DNA of 64,000 nt from Variovorax boronicumulans NBRC 103145 (GTDB lineage Bacteria > Pseudomonadota > Gammaproteobacteria > Burkholderiales > Burkholderiaceae_C), in NCBI RefSeq assembly GCF_001591345.1, contig NZ_BCUS01000022.1, positions 1 through 64,000 on the forward strand, given 5' to 3'. The position numbers and the translations under genes were made by a program. Below, piece by piece: positions 11,395 through 19,249 of the stretch (its first letter is position 1; each line of letters begins with the position of its first letter). The notes under the pieces were generated by a model, which was not told where the DNA came from, did no database searches, and saw only the letters and a list, made by a program, of their open reading frames with translations.

Positions 11395-12492
11395 TCAGAG
11401 GGAATACTCGGTGAAGCGGTGCGCCTTGAAGGGCGCCGGCGCGATGCGCATCTTTCGTGCCGCCGGGTCCATGACGATGGTCGCCACGGTGGCCGACGAG
11501 GCACCGCCGGGGCCCGCGCTCGGGCTGCGGCACACGGCGCGCGGCGCGCCGAAGCGGTCCTGCAATGCGTCGAGCACGTCCTGCTCGGTGAGCAAACCTG
11601 CAGCGCGCCTGTTGTGCAGCGCCTCGGTCACGCGGCGGTCGCGGTAGAGCGAATCGGGCGTGGTCTCCAGGCTGCGGTCGACCACGCGCGCCAGCGCCGC
11701 CGGGGTCTTGAAGTGGTTGGCGTGCACCAGGATGCCGCCTTCGGGTTGCTGCCAGAACACCTGCTCGGGGCAGGTCTCCAGGCTCACGGCCTCGCCCTCG
11801 GCGTGCGTGATGATCATGTTGTTGGAGATCGAGCGCGCGCTGCGGCACACCACGCCCAGCGCGTTGGCGTACAGCGTCGACTGCAGGATGCCGCGGCGGA
11901 TCAGCGCCAGCGGCACGCCCTGCTGCTTGCCGTCGTTGTCGGCCTTGATGAAGTTGCCGGTGACGGCGATGCCCGCGCTGTTGAGCCCCGCGCGCGCCAG
12001 CGTGCCGGCCTCGGCGAAGGTGAGCATGGCCGGGCCTTCGTCCGGCTGGATGCGCAGCACCACGCCGAGTTCGAGGCTTTCGACGCGCCAGTCCCAGTTC
12101 TGCGCATGGATGAGCTTGCCGTCGCGCGCGGCCGAGGGCATGACGACCACGCCGGTGCAGCCGTCGGGCGGCTCGGTGGCTTCGAGCTGCTGGAAGGCGT
12201 AGAGCATTTCGCTGCGCGCGTTGAGCGCCACGATGTCCTCGGCCGGCACGCCCGCGCCTTCGCCCACGCCCTCGATCTCGCGCAGCATGCCGGCGTCGAA
12301 GGCCTCGACCATCGGCATGAAGCGGCGTGCCAGCGCGCGCGTGCGCTCCCAGCTCAGGCCCACGCGCTCGAAGGCGGCGCGGTAGGTGCGCAGGCTCAGG
12401 TCGATGCGGTCGCCGGCGGCGCGGCCGTACTGGCGCCCGCGCTGCTGCGCGTCGCCTTCGATGTCGTACAGGGGGAACGATTCGATGTCCAT
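11395..12492 (-). CDS. C45-type Ntn hydrolase / acyl-CoA:6-APA acyltransferase-like
   Basis: 365 residues of the penicillin acyltransferase (AAT, peptidase C45) family. These are made as a proenzyme that cleaves itself before a Cys that becomes the N-terminal nucleophile; here the candidate is GCTG with Cys112, giving a ~111-residue alpha and ~254-residue beta chain. NARSEMLYAF before it and the NWDW block after it match the family. Members hydrolyse or transfer acyl groups on amides. No signal peptide is seen, so action is probably cytoplasmic, after import by the adjacent ABC system. ATG start follows the transaminase stop by 53 bases. Confidence 0.85.
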   Translation of the reverse strand: MDIESFPLYDIEGDAQQRGRQYGRAAGDRIDLSLRTYRAAFERVGLSWERTRALARRFMPMVEAFDAGMLREIEGVGEGAGVPAEDIVALNARSEMLYAFQQLEATEPPDGCTGVVVMPSAARDGKLIHAQNWDWRVESLELGVVLRIQPDEGPAMLTFAEAGTLARAGLNSAGIAVTGNFIKADNDGKQQGVPLALIRRGILQSTLYANALGVVCRSARSISNNMIITHAEGEAVSLETCPEQVFWQQPEGGILVHANHFKTPAALARVVDRSLETTPDSLYRDRRVTEALHNRRAAGLLTEQDVLDALQDRFGAPRAVCRSPSAGPGGASSATVATIVMDPAARKMRIAPAPFKAHRFTEYSL

Positions 12493-12545
12493 GGTGTATC
12501 TTGTCTCCGGGGCTTGTCTTGTGTGTGCGATGCGGCCTGAGGTGC

Positions 12546-13904
12546 TCAGGCTGCGGTGTCGGTGGCTTGTGCGGTCTGCGCGATGGCGGCGCGCAGGCTG
12601 TCGATGATCTGGTCGATGTGCCGGCGCTCCAGCGTGAACGGCGGCGACAGCGCAATGGTGTCGCCCACCGAGCGCACCAGCACGCCGCTTTCGTCCAGGC
12701 AATGTTGCGCCACCGCCTGCGCATGCGTGCCGGGGCCCGAGGCCCAGCCTTGCAGCTCGATGCCGGCCAGCAGGCCGACGTTGCGCACGTCGATCACGCC
12801 CGGCAGGCCGCGCAGGCTGTGCAGGCCGTCTTCGAAATAGGGCGACAGCTCGGCGGCGCGGGCGATCAGGCCGTCTTCGGTGTAGGCGTCGAGCGTGGCC
12901 ATGGCGGCGGCGCAGGCCAGCGGATGGCCCGAGTAGGTGTAGCCGTGCGACAGCTCGACCGCGCTCACGCTGCCGTGCATGAACGCGTCGTGCACCGCGC
13001 CGCGCATGAGCACGGCGCCCATCGGCACGGCGCCGTTGGTCAGGCCCTTGGCGGTGGTGATGAGGTCGGGCGTCACGCCGAACAGGTCGGACGCGAAGTT
13101 GCTGCCCACGCGACCGAAGCCGGTGATGACCTCGTCGAAGATCAGCAGGATGCCGTGCTTGTCGCAAATTTCGCGCAGGCGCTTCAGGTAGCCACGCGGC
13201 GGCGGCAGCACGCCGGTGGAGCCGGCCACGGGCTCGACGATCACGGCGGCGATGGTCGAGGCGTCGTGCAGCGAGACCAGCGCCTCGAGCGCGTCGGCCT
13301 TGTCGATGCCGTGCGGCGGCTCGCCGCGCGAGAAGGCGTTGCGCGCCAGGTCGAGCGTGTGCGGCAGGTGGTCCACGCCGTTGAGCAGCGGCCCGAAGGT
13401 GCTGCGCTGGCGCCCGATGCCGCCCACCGAGATGCCGCCGAAGCCCACGCCGTGGTACGAGCGCTCGCGCCCGATGAGCCGGTAGCGGCCCGCGTCGCCG
13501 CGCGCCCGGTGGTAGGCCACGGCGATCTTCAGCGCGGTGTCGACCGACTCCGAGCCCGAGTTGGTGAAGAACACATGGTCCATGCCGGCCGGCGCCATCT
13601 GCGTGAGGCGCTGCGCCAGCGTGAAGGCGGCGGGGTGGCCGATCTGGAAGTTGGAGGCGTAGTCGAGCACGTCGATCTGCGCCTTCATCGCCGCGCTGAC
13701 CCGCGGGTTGCGGTGCCCGGCGTTCACGCACCACAGGCCGGCGATGGCGTCGAGCACGCGGCGGCCGTCGGCCAGGTCGTAGTACAGGCCCTCGCTGCCG
13801 ACGATGAGGCGCGGCGCCTGCTTGAACTTGCGGTTGGGCGTGAAGGGCATCCAGAACGCGTCGAGCGAACCGGGTGGCGTTGTCAGGGTATCGGCGGAAG
13901 CCAC
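12546..13904 (-). CDS. Class III omega-aminotransferase (beta-alanine:pyruvate type)
   Basis: 452 residues from a GTG with a strong AAGGAG nine bases upstream; the frame is open further but lacks a better start. PLP enzyme: WMPFTPNR(K)F N-terminal block, SGSESVDTALKIA phosphate cup, SYHG, DEVITGFGR (Asp257) and the Schiff-base Lys286 in TTAKGLTNG. This pattern matches omega-amino acid:pyruvate transaminases, which move a terminal amine to pyruvate. First gene of the leftward run with C45, the ABC importer and the esterase; divergent from the GntR regulator across an operator-like repeat. Confidence 0.88.
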   Translation of the reverse strand: MASADTLTTPPGSLDAFWMPFTPNRKFKQAPRLIVGSEGLYYDLADGRRVLDAIAGLWCVNAGHRNPRVSAAMKAQIDVLDYASNFQIGHPAAFTLAQRLTQMAPAGMDHVFFTNSGSESVDTALKIAVAYHRARGDAGRYRLIGRERSYHGVGFGGISVGGIGRQRSTFGPLLNGVDHLPHTLDLARNAFSRGEPPHGIDKADALEALVSLHDASTIAAVIVEPVAGSTGVLPPPRGYLKRLREICDKHGILLIFDEVITGFGRVGSNFASDLFGVTPDLITTAKGLTNGAVPMGAVLMRGAVHDAFMHGSVSAVELSHGYTYSGHPLACAAAMATLDAYTEDGLIARAAELSPYFEDGLHSLRGLPGVIDVRNVGLLAGIELQGWASGPGTHAQAVAQHCLDESGVLVRSVGDTIALSPPFTLERRHIDQIIDSLRAAIAQTAQATDTAA

Positions 13905-13971
13905 GGTGTTTTTCTCCTTGGGGAAACGACCCGTCGTCCGGGTCGGCGTGGGGCCGATCTTGAAATCCAAA

Positions 13972-14021
13972 TTGTATTTTTGGCGCGAGATGTACATGGT
14001 TTTTTGGGGGCAAAAATACAA
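13972..14021. promoter_or_regulatory. Perfect 11-bp inverted repeat in divergent promoter region
   Basis: TTGTATTTTTG (13972-13982) and its exact reverse complement (14011-14021) are separated by 28 bases, in the only AT-rich stretch between the leftward transaminase (starts 13904) and the rightward GntR gene (starts 14070). An 8-base palindrome ATGTACAT (13990-13997) lies inside. Arm centres are 39 bases apart. This is the best candidate operator for the GntR regulator controlling both divergent units. Binding is inference. Confidence 0.65.
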
Positions 14022-14069
14022 AAGACCCGCGATGATCGGCACCCAGCCCGTGTTTCCGGAGACCCATGG

Positions 14070-15017
14070 ATGGCCCCGCAGCAGCAGATGCAGACGCAGA
14101 TGGACAACAAGTCGGTCCCGCCGCTCACCCAGCGCGTGAGCCGCTACATCCTCGACCAGGCCCTGGCCGGCGGCTACGAGAACGGCCGCCACATGACCGA
14201 GACCGACCTGGCCGGCCGGCTCGGCATTTCGCGCACGCCGGTGCGCGCCGCGCTGCGCCTGCTGCATGAGCGTGCGCTGCTGGCGCACGTGCCCAACCGC
14301 GGCTACACGCTGGTGGCCGACCGCGAGGCGCTCGACCGCGCACGCCGCGAGATGCCGGAGGACGAGGAGAGGACGCTCTATTACCGCGTGCTGCGCGACC
14401 GCCTCGCGGGCAAGCTGCCGACGCGCGTCAACGAACTCGAGCTGGCCCAGACCTACGGCGTGCCGCGCCCGCTGCTGCGCAACGTGATGACCACGCTGCT
14501 GCAGGACGGCGTGCTGCGCGGTCGCCACTACCAGCGCTGGGAGTTCACCGAAACCCTCGACTCGGTCGAGAGCGAGCGCGAGAGCTACCGCTTTCGCCTG
14601 GTGGTGGAATGCGCGGCGCTGCGCGAGCCGGGCTTCAAGGTCGAGCACGAGCGGCTGCTCGCTTGCCGCGAACAGCAGCAGACCTTGCTCACGCACGCCT
14701 CGCGCCATTCGTGGATGGAGTTCTTCGAGGCCAACGCGCAGTTCCACGAGCTGCTGGCCAGCGCCTCGGGCAACCGCTTCATCCTCGATGCGGTGAAGCA
14801 GCAGAACCGGCTGCGCCGCATCTCCGATCTGTCGGACTACCCGCTCGTGAACATCGACCTGCTGCGCAAGTCGTGTCGCGAGCATTTGCAGATCCTCGAC
14901 GCGGTCGAGGAGAACAAGCTCGAAGTCGCCGCGAAGCACATGCACGCCCACCTGAGCCGTGCCAGCGACATCCTGGAGCGCCGCGTGATGGGCGACCTCG
15001 ATGCGCTCGGCGAATGA
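14070..15017 (+). CDS. GntR-family regulator with two winged-helix domains
   Basis: 315 residues. The first wHTH (about 18-80) has the GntR core TETDLAGRLGISRTPVRAALRLL. A second wHTH-like unit follows (about 100-165: YYRVLRDRLAGKLPTRVNELELAQTYG then VPRPLLRNVMTTLLQDGVL), then a helical FCD-like effector domain with FHELLASASGN and a REHLQILDAV segment. One wHTH is the family norm. ATG 14070 is chosen over in-frame ATGs at 14088 and 14100 because CGGAGA lies 8 bases upstream. Stop overlaps the next gene start (ATGA). Probable controller of the divergent transporter/hydrolase units. Confidence 0.85.
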   Translation: MAPQQQMQTQMDNKSVPPLTQRVSRYILDQALAGGYENGRHMTETDLAGRLGISRTPVRAALRLLHERALLAHVPNRGYTLVADREALDRARREMPEDEERTLYYRVLRDRLAGKLPTRVNELELAQTYGVPRPLLRNVMTTLLQDGVLRGRHYQRWEFTETLDSVESERESYRFRLVVECAALREPGFKVEHERLLACREQQQTLLTHASRHSWMEFFEANAQFHELLASASGNRFILDAVKQQNRLRRISDLSDYPLVNIDLLRKSCREHLQILDAVEENKLEVAAKHMHAHLSRASDILERRVMGDLDALGE

Positions 15018-16270
15018 GCCACCGCACCCGTATGACCACCCAAGAAATGACGGCTCCCGATGCCGCGCTGGCCGACGGCTGGCGCGATGGTTTTCCCACC
15101 GCCGGCACCGCGGTGCAGCGCCAGCGTGAGCGCCCGATCTTCCAGGCCCCCGAGAACCGCTGGGCCTTCTCGCACCTGCGCGAGCTGCAGCCGACGCGCA
15201 ACGTGTCGCGCGGCACCGGTGCGGTGTCGGTGCTGCCGCGCGCCGAGCGGCCCGAGCTCGACACGCTGGCCTTCACCTTGCCCGCCGACGGTTCGCGCAC
15301 CGACTGGCACAGCGCGCTCACAACGATCTGCGCCGACGGCGCGGTGGTGCTGCATCGCGGGCGCATCGTGTACGAGCGCTACTTCGGCGCGCTCGACGAA
15401 CACGGGCAGCACATGGCGATGTCGGTCACCAAGTCGGTCGTCGGAACGGTCGGCGCGATGCTCGCGGCCGAGGGCGCGCTCGATGAGCATGCGCAGGTGC
15501 GGCACTACATCCCCGAGCTGGCGACGAGCGCCTTCGGCCGCGCCACCGTGCGCCAGGTGATGGACATGACGACGGGCATCGACTACTCGGAGGACTACAC
15601 CGACCCCGACGCCGGCGTGTGGAAGCACGCACGCGCCGGCCAGTTGCTGCCGCGTCCTGCGGGCTATGCGGACGCCGAGGGCTACCGCCAGTTCTTGCAG
15701 ACCGTGCAGGGGCAGGGCACGCACGGCGAGGCCTTTGCCTATCGCACCGTCAACACCGACGTGCTGGGCTGGCTCATCAGCCGCGTGGCGGGCCAGCCGC
15801 TGGCGCGGGTGCTGGGCGAGCGCATCTGGTCGCGCCTGGGCGCCGAGCAGGACGCGGCCTTTGCCGTGGACGGGCAGGGCGCCGAGTTCGCAGGTGGCGG
15901 CCTGTGCACCGGCCTGCGCGACCTCGCGCGGATGGGCGAGATGATGCGGCTGGGCGGCGCGTTCAACGGCATGCAGATCGTGCCCGAGGCCGTGGTGGCC
16001 GACATCCGCCGCGGCGCCGATCCGGCGCGCTTTGCGCTCGCAGGCTACACGCGGCTGGCCGGCTGGAGCTATCGCAACATGTGGTGGGTGGCGCACGACG
16101 CGCGCCGCACCTTCACCGCGCAAGGCATCCACGGCCAGGCGCTGCACATCGACCCCGAGGCCGAGATGGTGGTGGCGCGCTTTGCCTCGCACCCGCTGGC
16201 CGCCAACGCGCACCTGCCGACCTCGATGCACGCCTTTCGCGCGCTGGCCGAGCACCTGATGCGCGGCTGA
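15014..16270 (+). CDS. NylB-type serine hydrolase (6-aminohexanoate-dimer hydrolase family)
   Basis: 418 residues of the beta-lactamase/DD-peptidase fold. SVTK at 137-140 gives the nucleophile Ser137 and Lys140; Tyr243 in YRTVNTDVLGW is the catalytic Tyr position; GIHGQ (His373) and EDYTDP (Tyr195) correspond to residues I recall from the nylon-oligomer hydrolase NylB, as does the DLARMGEMM segment. NylB cleaves the amide of linear 6-aminohexanoate dimers; relatives are esterases with broad substrates. No signal peptide. Starts on the ATGA overlap with the GntR gene (alternative ATG 15032) and is followed by a GabT-type transaminase. Natural substrate unknown. Confidence 0.82.
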   Translation: MSHRTRMTTQEMTAPDAALADGWRDGFPTAGTAVQRQRERPIFQAPENRWAFSHLRELQPTRNVSRGTGAVSVLPRAERPELDTLAFTLPADGSRTDWHSALTTICADGAVVLHRGRIVYERYFGALDEHGQHMAMSVTKSVVGTVGAMLAAEGALDEHAQVRHYIPELATSAFGRATVRQVMDMTTGIDYSEDYTDPDAGVWKHARAGQLLPRPAGYADAEGYRQFLQTVQGQGTHGEAFAYRTVNTDVLGWLISRVAGQPLARVLGERIWSRLGAEQDAAFAVDGQGAEFAGGGLCTGLRDLARMGEMMRLGGAFNGMQIVPEAVVADIRRGADPARFALAGYTRLAGWSYRNMWWVAHDARRTFTAQGIHGQALHIDPEAEMVVARFASHPLAANAHLPTSMHAFRALAEHLMRG

Positions 16271-16305
16271 TTTCCTTTGCTTCTCCCTCTCATTTCTCTT
16301 TCTTC

Positions 16306-17595
16306 ATGCTCACCCAAGTCACGACCAACGCGAGCCTGCAGGCCCGCAAGAACGCCGCCTGCGCGCAGGGCATCGGCACGCTCACGCCGCACTTCACCGC
16401 CCGCGCCGACAACGCCGAGCTGTGGGACGTGGAAGGCCGGCGCTTTGTCGACTTTGCCAGCGGCATCGCCACGCTCGCCACCGGCCACCGCCATCCGCGC
16501 ATCGTGGCGGCGGTGCGCGCGCAGCTCGACGACTTTCACCACACCTGCTTCCACGTCACGCCCTACGAGGAATACGTGGCGCTGTGCGAGCAGCTGAACC
16601 GCCTCGTGCCCGGCCCCAGCGCCAAGAAGAGCGCGCTCTTCACGACCGGCGCCGAGGCCATTGAGAACGCGATGAAGGTGGCGCGCGCCGCCACGGGCCG
16701 CAGCGGCGTGGTGGCGTTCTCGGGCGCCTTCCACGGCCGCACTTTCATGGGCATGGCGCTCACCGGCAAGGTCGCGCCGTACAAGGCGGGCTTCGGCCCG
16801 ATGCCGGGCGACGTGTGGCATGTGCCGTTTCCGGCCGCGCCGCTGGGCGTGACGGTGGACGACAGCATCGCGGCGCTCGACCGGTTGTTCAAGACCGACG
16901 TCGATCCGCAGCGCGTGGCGGCGATCGTCATCGAACTGGTGCAGGGCGAGGGCGGTTTCTACGTGGCGCCGCCCGCACTCATGGAACACCTGCGCGCGGA
17001 GTGCGACCGCCACGGCATCCTGCTGGTGGTCGATGAAATCCAGACCGGCTTCGGGCGCACCGGCAAGCTGTTCGCGCTGGAGCACTACGGCATCGAGGCC
17101 GACCTGGTCACGACCGCCAAGAGCCTAGCCGGCGGCTTTCCGCTGTCGGCGCTCACGGGGCGCGCCGAACTCATGGACGCCACGCGCGTCGGCAGCCTCG
17201 GCGGCACCTACGCGGGCAACCCGCTGGCGGTGGCGGCGGCGCTGGAGACGATGCGTGTGATCGAGGACGAAGGGCTGGTCGCACGCGCCCGCATGCTCGG
17301 CGAACGATTGACGGCGTGCCTCGCGGCGCTGCGCACCGAGGTGCCGCGCATCTGCGACGTGCGCGGTCTGGGCGCGATGGTGGCGGTGGAGTTTCGCGAT
17401 CCGCACAGCGGCGAGCCCGACGCCGAGTTCACGAAGCGCGTCCATGCAGCGGGGCTCGAACGCGGCCTGCTGCTGCTGACCTGCGGCGTGCATGGCAATG
17501 TGGTGCGCTTTCTGTTTCCGCTCACCATTCCGGAAGCGGTTTTTGAAGAAGGACTGGGGCTGCTGGCCGAATCGATTCGCGCGGCCAACGTCTGA
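16306..17595 (+). CDS. gabT: 4-aminobutyrate aminotransferase-type class III transaminase
   Basis: 429 residues. GabT hallmarks: LWDVEGRRFVDFASGIATL at the N-terminus, TTGAEAIENAMK phosphate-binding segment, FHGRT, DEIQTGFGRTG (Asp243) and Schiff-base Lys272 in TTAKSLAGG. It moves the amine of 4-aminobutyrate or a longer omega-amino acid (5-aminovalerate, 6-aminohexanoate) to 2-oxoglutarate. Thirty-five bases after the NylB-like gene, same strand, so likely one transcript. No semialdehyde dehydrogenase is present in the window. It ends four bases from the convergent response regulator gene. Confidence 0.88.
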   Translation: MLTQVTTNASLQARKNAACAQGIGTLTPHFTARADNAELWDVEGRRFVDFASGIATLATGHRHPRIVAAVRAQLDDFHHTCFHVTPYEEYVALCEQLNRLVPGPSAKKSALFTTGAEAIENAMKVARAATGRSGVVAFSGAFHGRTFMGMALTGKVAPYKAGFGPMPGDVWHVPFPAAPLGVTVDDSIAALDRLFKTDVDPQRVAAIVIELVQGEGGFYVAPPALMEHLRAECDRHGILLVVDEIQTGFGRTGKLFALEHYGIEADLVTTAKSLAGGFPLSALTGRAELMDATRVGSLGGTYAGNPLAVAAALETMRVIEDEGLVARARMLGERLTACLAALRTEVPRICDVRGLGAMVAVEFRDPHSGEPDAEFTKRVHAAGLERGLLLLTCGVHGNVVRFLFPLTIPEAVFEEGLGLLAESIRAANV

Positions 17596-17599
17596 ACGT

Positions 17600-17983
17600 C
17601 TAACGGCGCGGCGCAATGCCGAGCGTGCGGCAGAAGTCGTAGAAGTCTTCGAGCTGCAGCGATTTGTCGAAGACCGCATCGACGCCCGCCGACAGCGCGC
17701 CTTCACGCACCTCGGAGGTCGCGTGGTTCATGAACACCACGGTGCGCTGCGCGGGCGACTTGCGTTCCCTCAGGTGGTTGGCCACGGTCAGGCCGTTGCC
17801 CTGCGCGAGGAACACGTCGATCACGGCGGCGTCCCAGGCGTCGGGGTTGGCGTCGAGCCAGTCGATGGCTTCATCGCTGCTGCTGGCGGTGGCGACGACT
17901 TCGCATCCGGAGAATTCCCTCAGTCCATCGGTCAGGGTGGTGGCGATCAGGGGGTTGTCTTCTATGAGGTAGATGCGGGTCAT
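17600..17983 (-). CDS. Single-domain response regulator (receiver only)
   Basis: 127 residues covering only a CheY-like receiver: acidic pocket IEDN (Glu8, Asp9), phospho-acceptor Asp56 in VIDVFLA, and Lys107 in FDKS. No output domain follows. ATG 17983 chosen because the receiver starts at once (MTRIYLIEDN); the frame extends upstream without receiver-like sequence. No histidine kinase is nearby. It may be a phospho-relay intermediate or act by protein contact. Confidence 0.82.
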   Translation of the reverse strand: MTRIYLIEDNPLIATTLTDGLREFSGCEVVATASSSDEAIDWLDANPDAWDAAVIDVFLAQGNGLTVANHLRERKSPAQRTVVFMNHATSEVREGALSAGVDAVFDKSLQLEDFYDFCRTLGIAPRR

Positions 17984-18328
17984 CGGTGCGTAGCCTGGAA
18001 ATGAAATGCGTCGGCTCGTCTGCGCTTGTGGCGCGGGTCTGCCGGGCCGGTCCATTGTCACGAGGCGAGGGCGGGGCGGAGTCGGACAACGCCGCCACAT
18101 GGCGTCCCCCGCGCACGCGAAAGCGCTGTTTGTGCATTGCATCACTGGCGTACAAGACGCGGAGGCGGGGCGTGCCTATCTTGCGGGGCTTCTTTGACTC
18201 CGTCACGACAGGTTGTTTGATGTCGCCTTCTTCTTCGTCTTCCTTCGCTCCACCCTTCACCGCTTCGGGCCGCAGCGCGCTCGTGCAGGCGCCGCGTTGG
18301 CCGAACAGGCCTTCGACTCAGCTTCTAT
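17984..18328. other. Gap without a clear gene; possible gene fragment
   Basis: 345 bases between the response regulator and the unknown gene at 18329. The left part is GC-rich and holds nothing recognisable beyond the regulator's upstream region. From ATG 18220 a rightward frame reads MSPSSSSSFAPPFTASGR and then loses protein-like character. It may be the broken 5' end of a gene, conceivably a former dusA start displaced by the islet to its right; this is a guess. Confidence 0.3.
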
Positions 18329-19024
18329 CTACGCAGCAAGCTGCCGATTCAAGGCATTGCCAATTCGGAGCATGTGGCCTTGGATTGCCTCGAACGATGT
18401 TTTCAGGAATGGAATTGCCCATCGCTGGGGCTGCCACGTTTCGTCGTACATGAAGCCTTCGAACTTGAGTCCGTGAGGCTGGTCGTCCTCGATGAAGCTG
18501 ACGGAAATGGGCGCTCCCACGACGCTGCGATGCTTCGAGTGATTTACCAATGCAGCCACATATTTCAGGTCCGCGTTGTCGAACATCGCTTGAACTTCGG
18601 CCTTCAATGGACCACTCGGGAGCAGTTTCTGGACCGCGTGTATCGAGACTCTGCGTGGCTCCAGCTGATCGAAATTCATTGCGAAGTAGATGACATGCCC
18701 CAACGTGTCTTCAGTCGCGTGTACGCATTGAAGGAAGGCCAACAAGTTGGCCTCCGCCTCAGTGCGTCGATGATGAAACTCGTGGTACTCGGGTGTATCG
18801 CTATCAAGGATGTAGTTGAGAAGGACGTCGTTCGAATCGGCATCTTCGAGATCTGCTCCGACAAGGCGTTTGACCTCGCGGTAGTGGTACTTCATAAAGT
18901 CCTGCCTCTTGAGAACGGACTGGGCACAAGTGCCGGTTTTGAGTGACTGATCTCGTCCGTGAAGGCGTTCAACGCTGGCGGTCAACTCCTTGAGACTCCA
19001 CGTCGTGGGATTTGTGTTAGTCAT
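18329..19024 (-). CDS. Unknown protein in lower-GC islet
   Basis: 231 residues from ATG 19024 (an in-frame TTG at 19102 would add 26 residues). Not recognised. It is predicted cytoplasmic, mostly helical in the middle (YHREVKRLVGADLEDADSN), with NHSKHRSVV and a beta-rich C-terminal third. The helical bundle followed by a His/Lys/Arg cluster resembles HEPN-like folds only superficially. Codon use is clearly less GC-rich than in neighbours (TTG, GAA, AAA frequent), which suggests transfer. It stands alone, divergent from dusA. Confidence 0.5.
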   Translation of the reverse strand: MTNTNPTTWSLKELTASVERLHGRDQSLKTGTCAQSVLKRQDFMKYHYREVKRLVGADLEDADSNDVLLNYILDSDTPEYHEFHHRRTEAEANLLAFLQCVHATEDTLGHVIYFAMNFDQLEPRRVSIHAVQKLLPSGPLKAEVQAMFDNADLKYVAALVNHSKHRSVVGAPISVSFIEDDQPHGLKFEGFMYDETWQPQRWAIPFLKTSFEAIQGHMLRIGNALNRQLAA

Positions 19025-19249
19025 CTTTCGTGGGGCTGGCGGCCAGTGTGTGGTCGATTGGCGGCATGCCAATTCGGCTGGGACCGAAGGGAAGTTGGAC
19101 AATTGCCGACATTGGTTTGGTGATTGTGAGGCCCGAGGGGTCGATATTCGGTTCTGCTGCAGCGTGTCCTAGCTCTCCTGGGGGAGAGGAAATTGCAGCG
19201 ACAGAGACCTGAAAATCACCGAGTGTGAAAGCTCTATAGAAAATATGTA
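19025..19249. promoter_or_regulatory. AT-rich divergent promoter region before dusA
   Basis: 225 bases with no convincing gene. Just before dusA the sequence becomes AT-rich (CTATAGAAAATATGTA directly upstream of the ATG), offering -10-like hexamers but no clear Shine-Dalgarno. It is part of the low-GC islet that continues into the first ~75 bases of dusA. Confidence 0.4.

Noticed and set aside
8996..11647. Long plus-strand open frame opposite the ABC permease and binding-protein genes
   Set aside because: Same GC artefact; low-complexity translation with no recognisable family.
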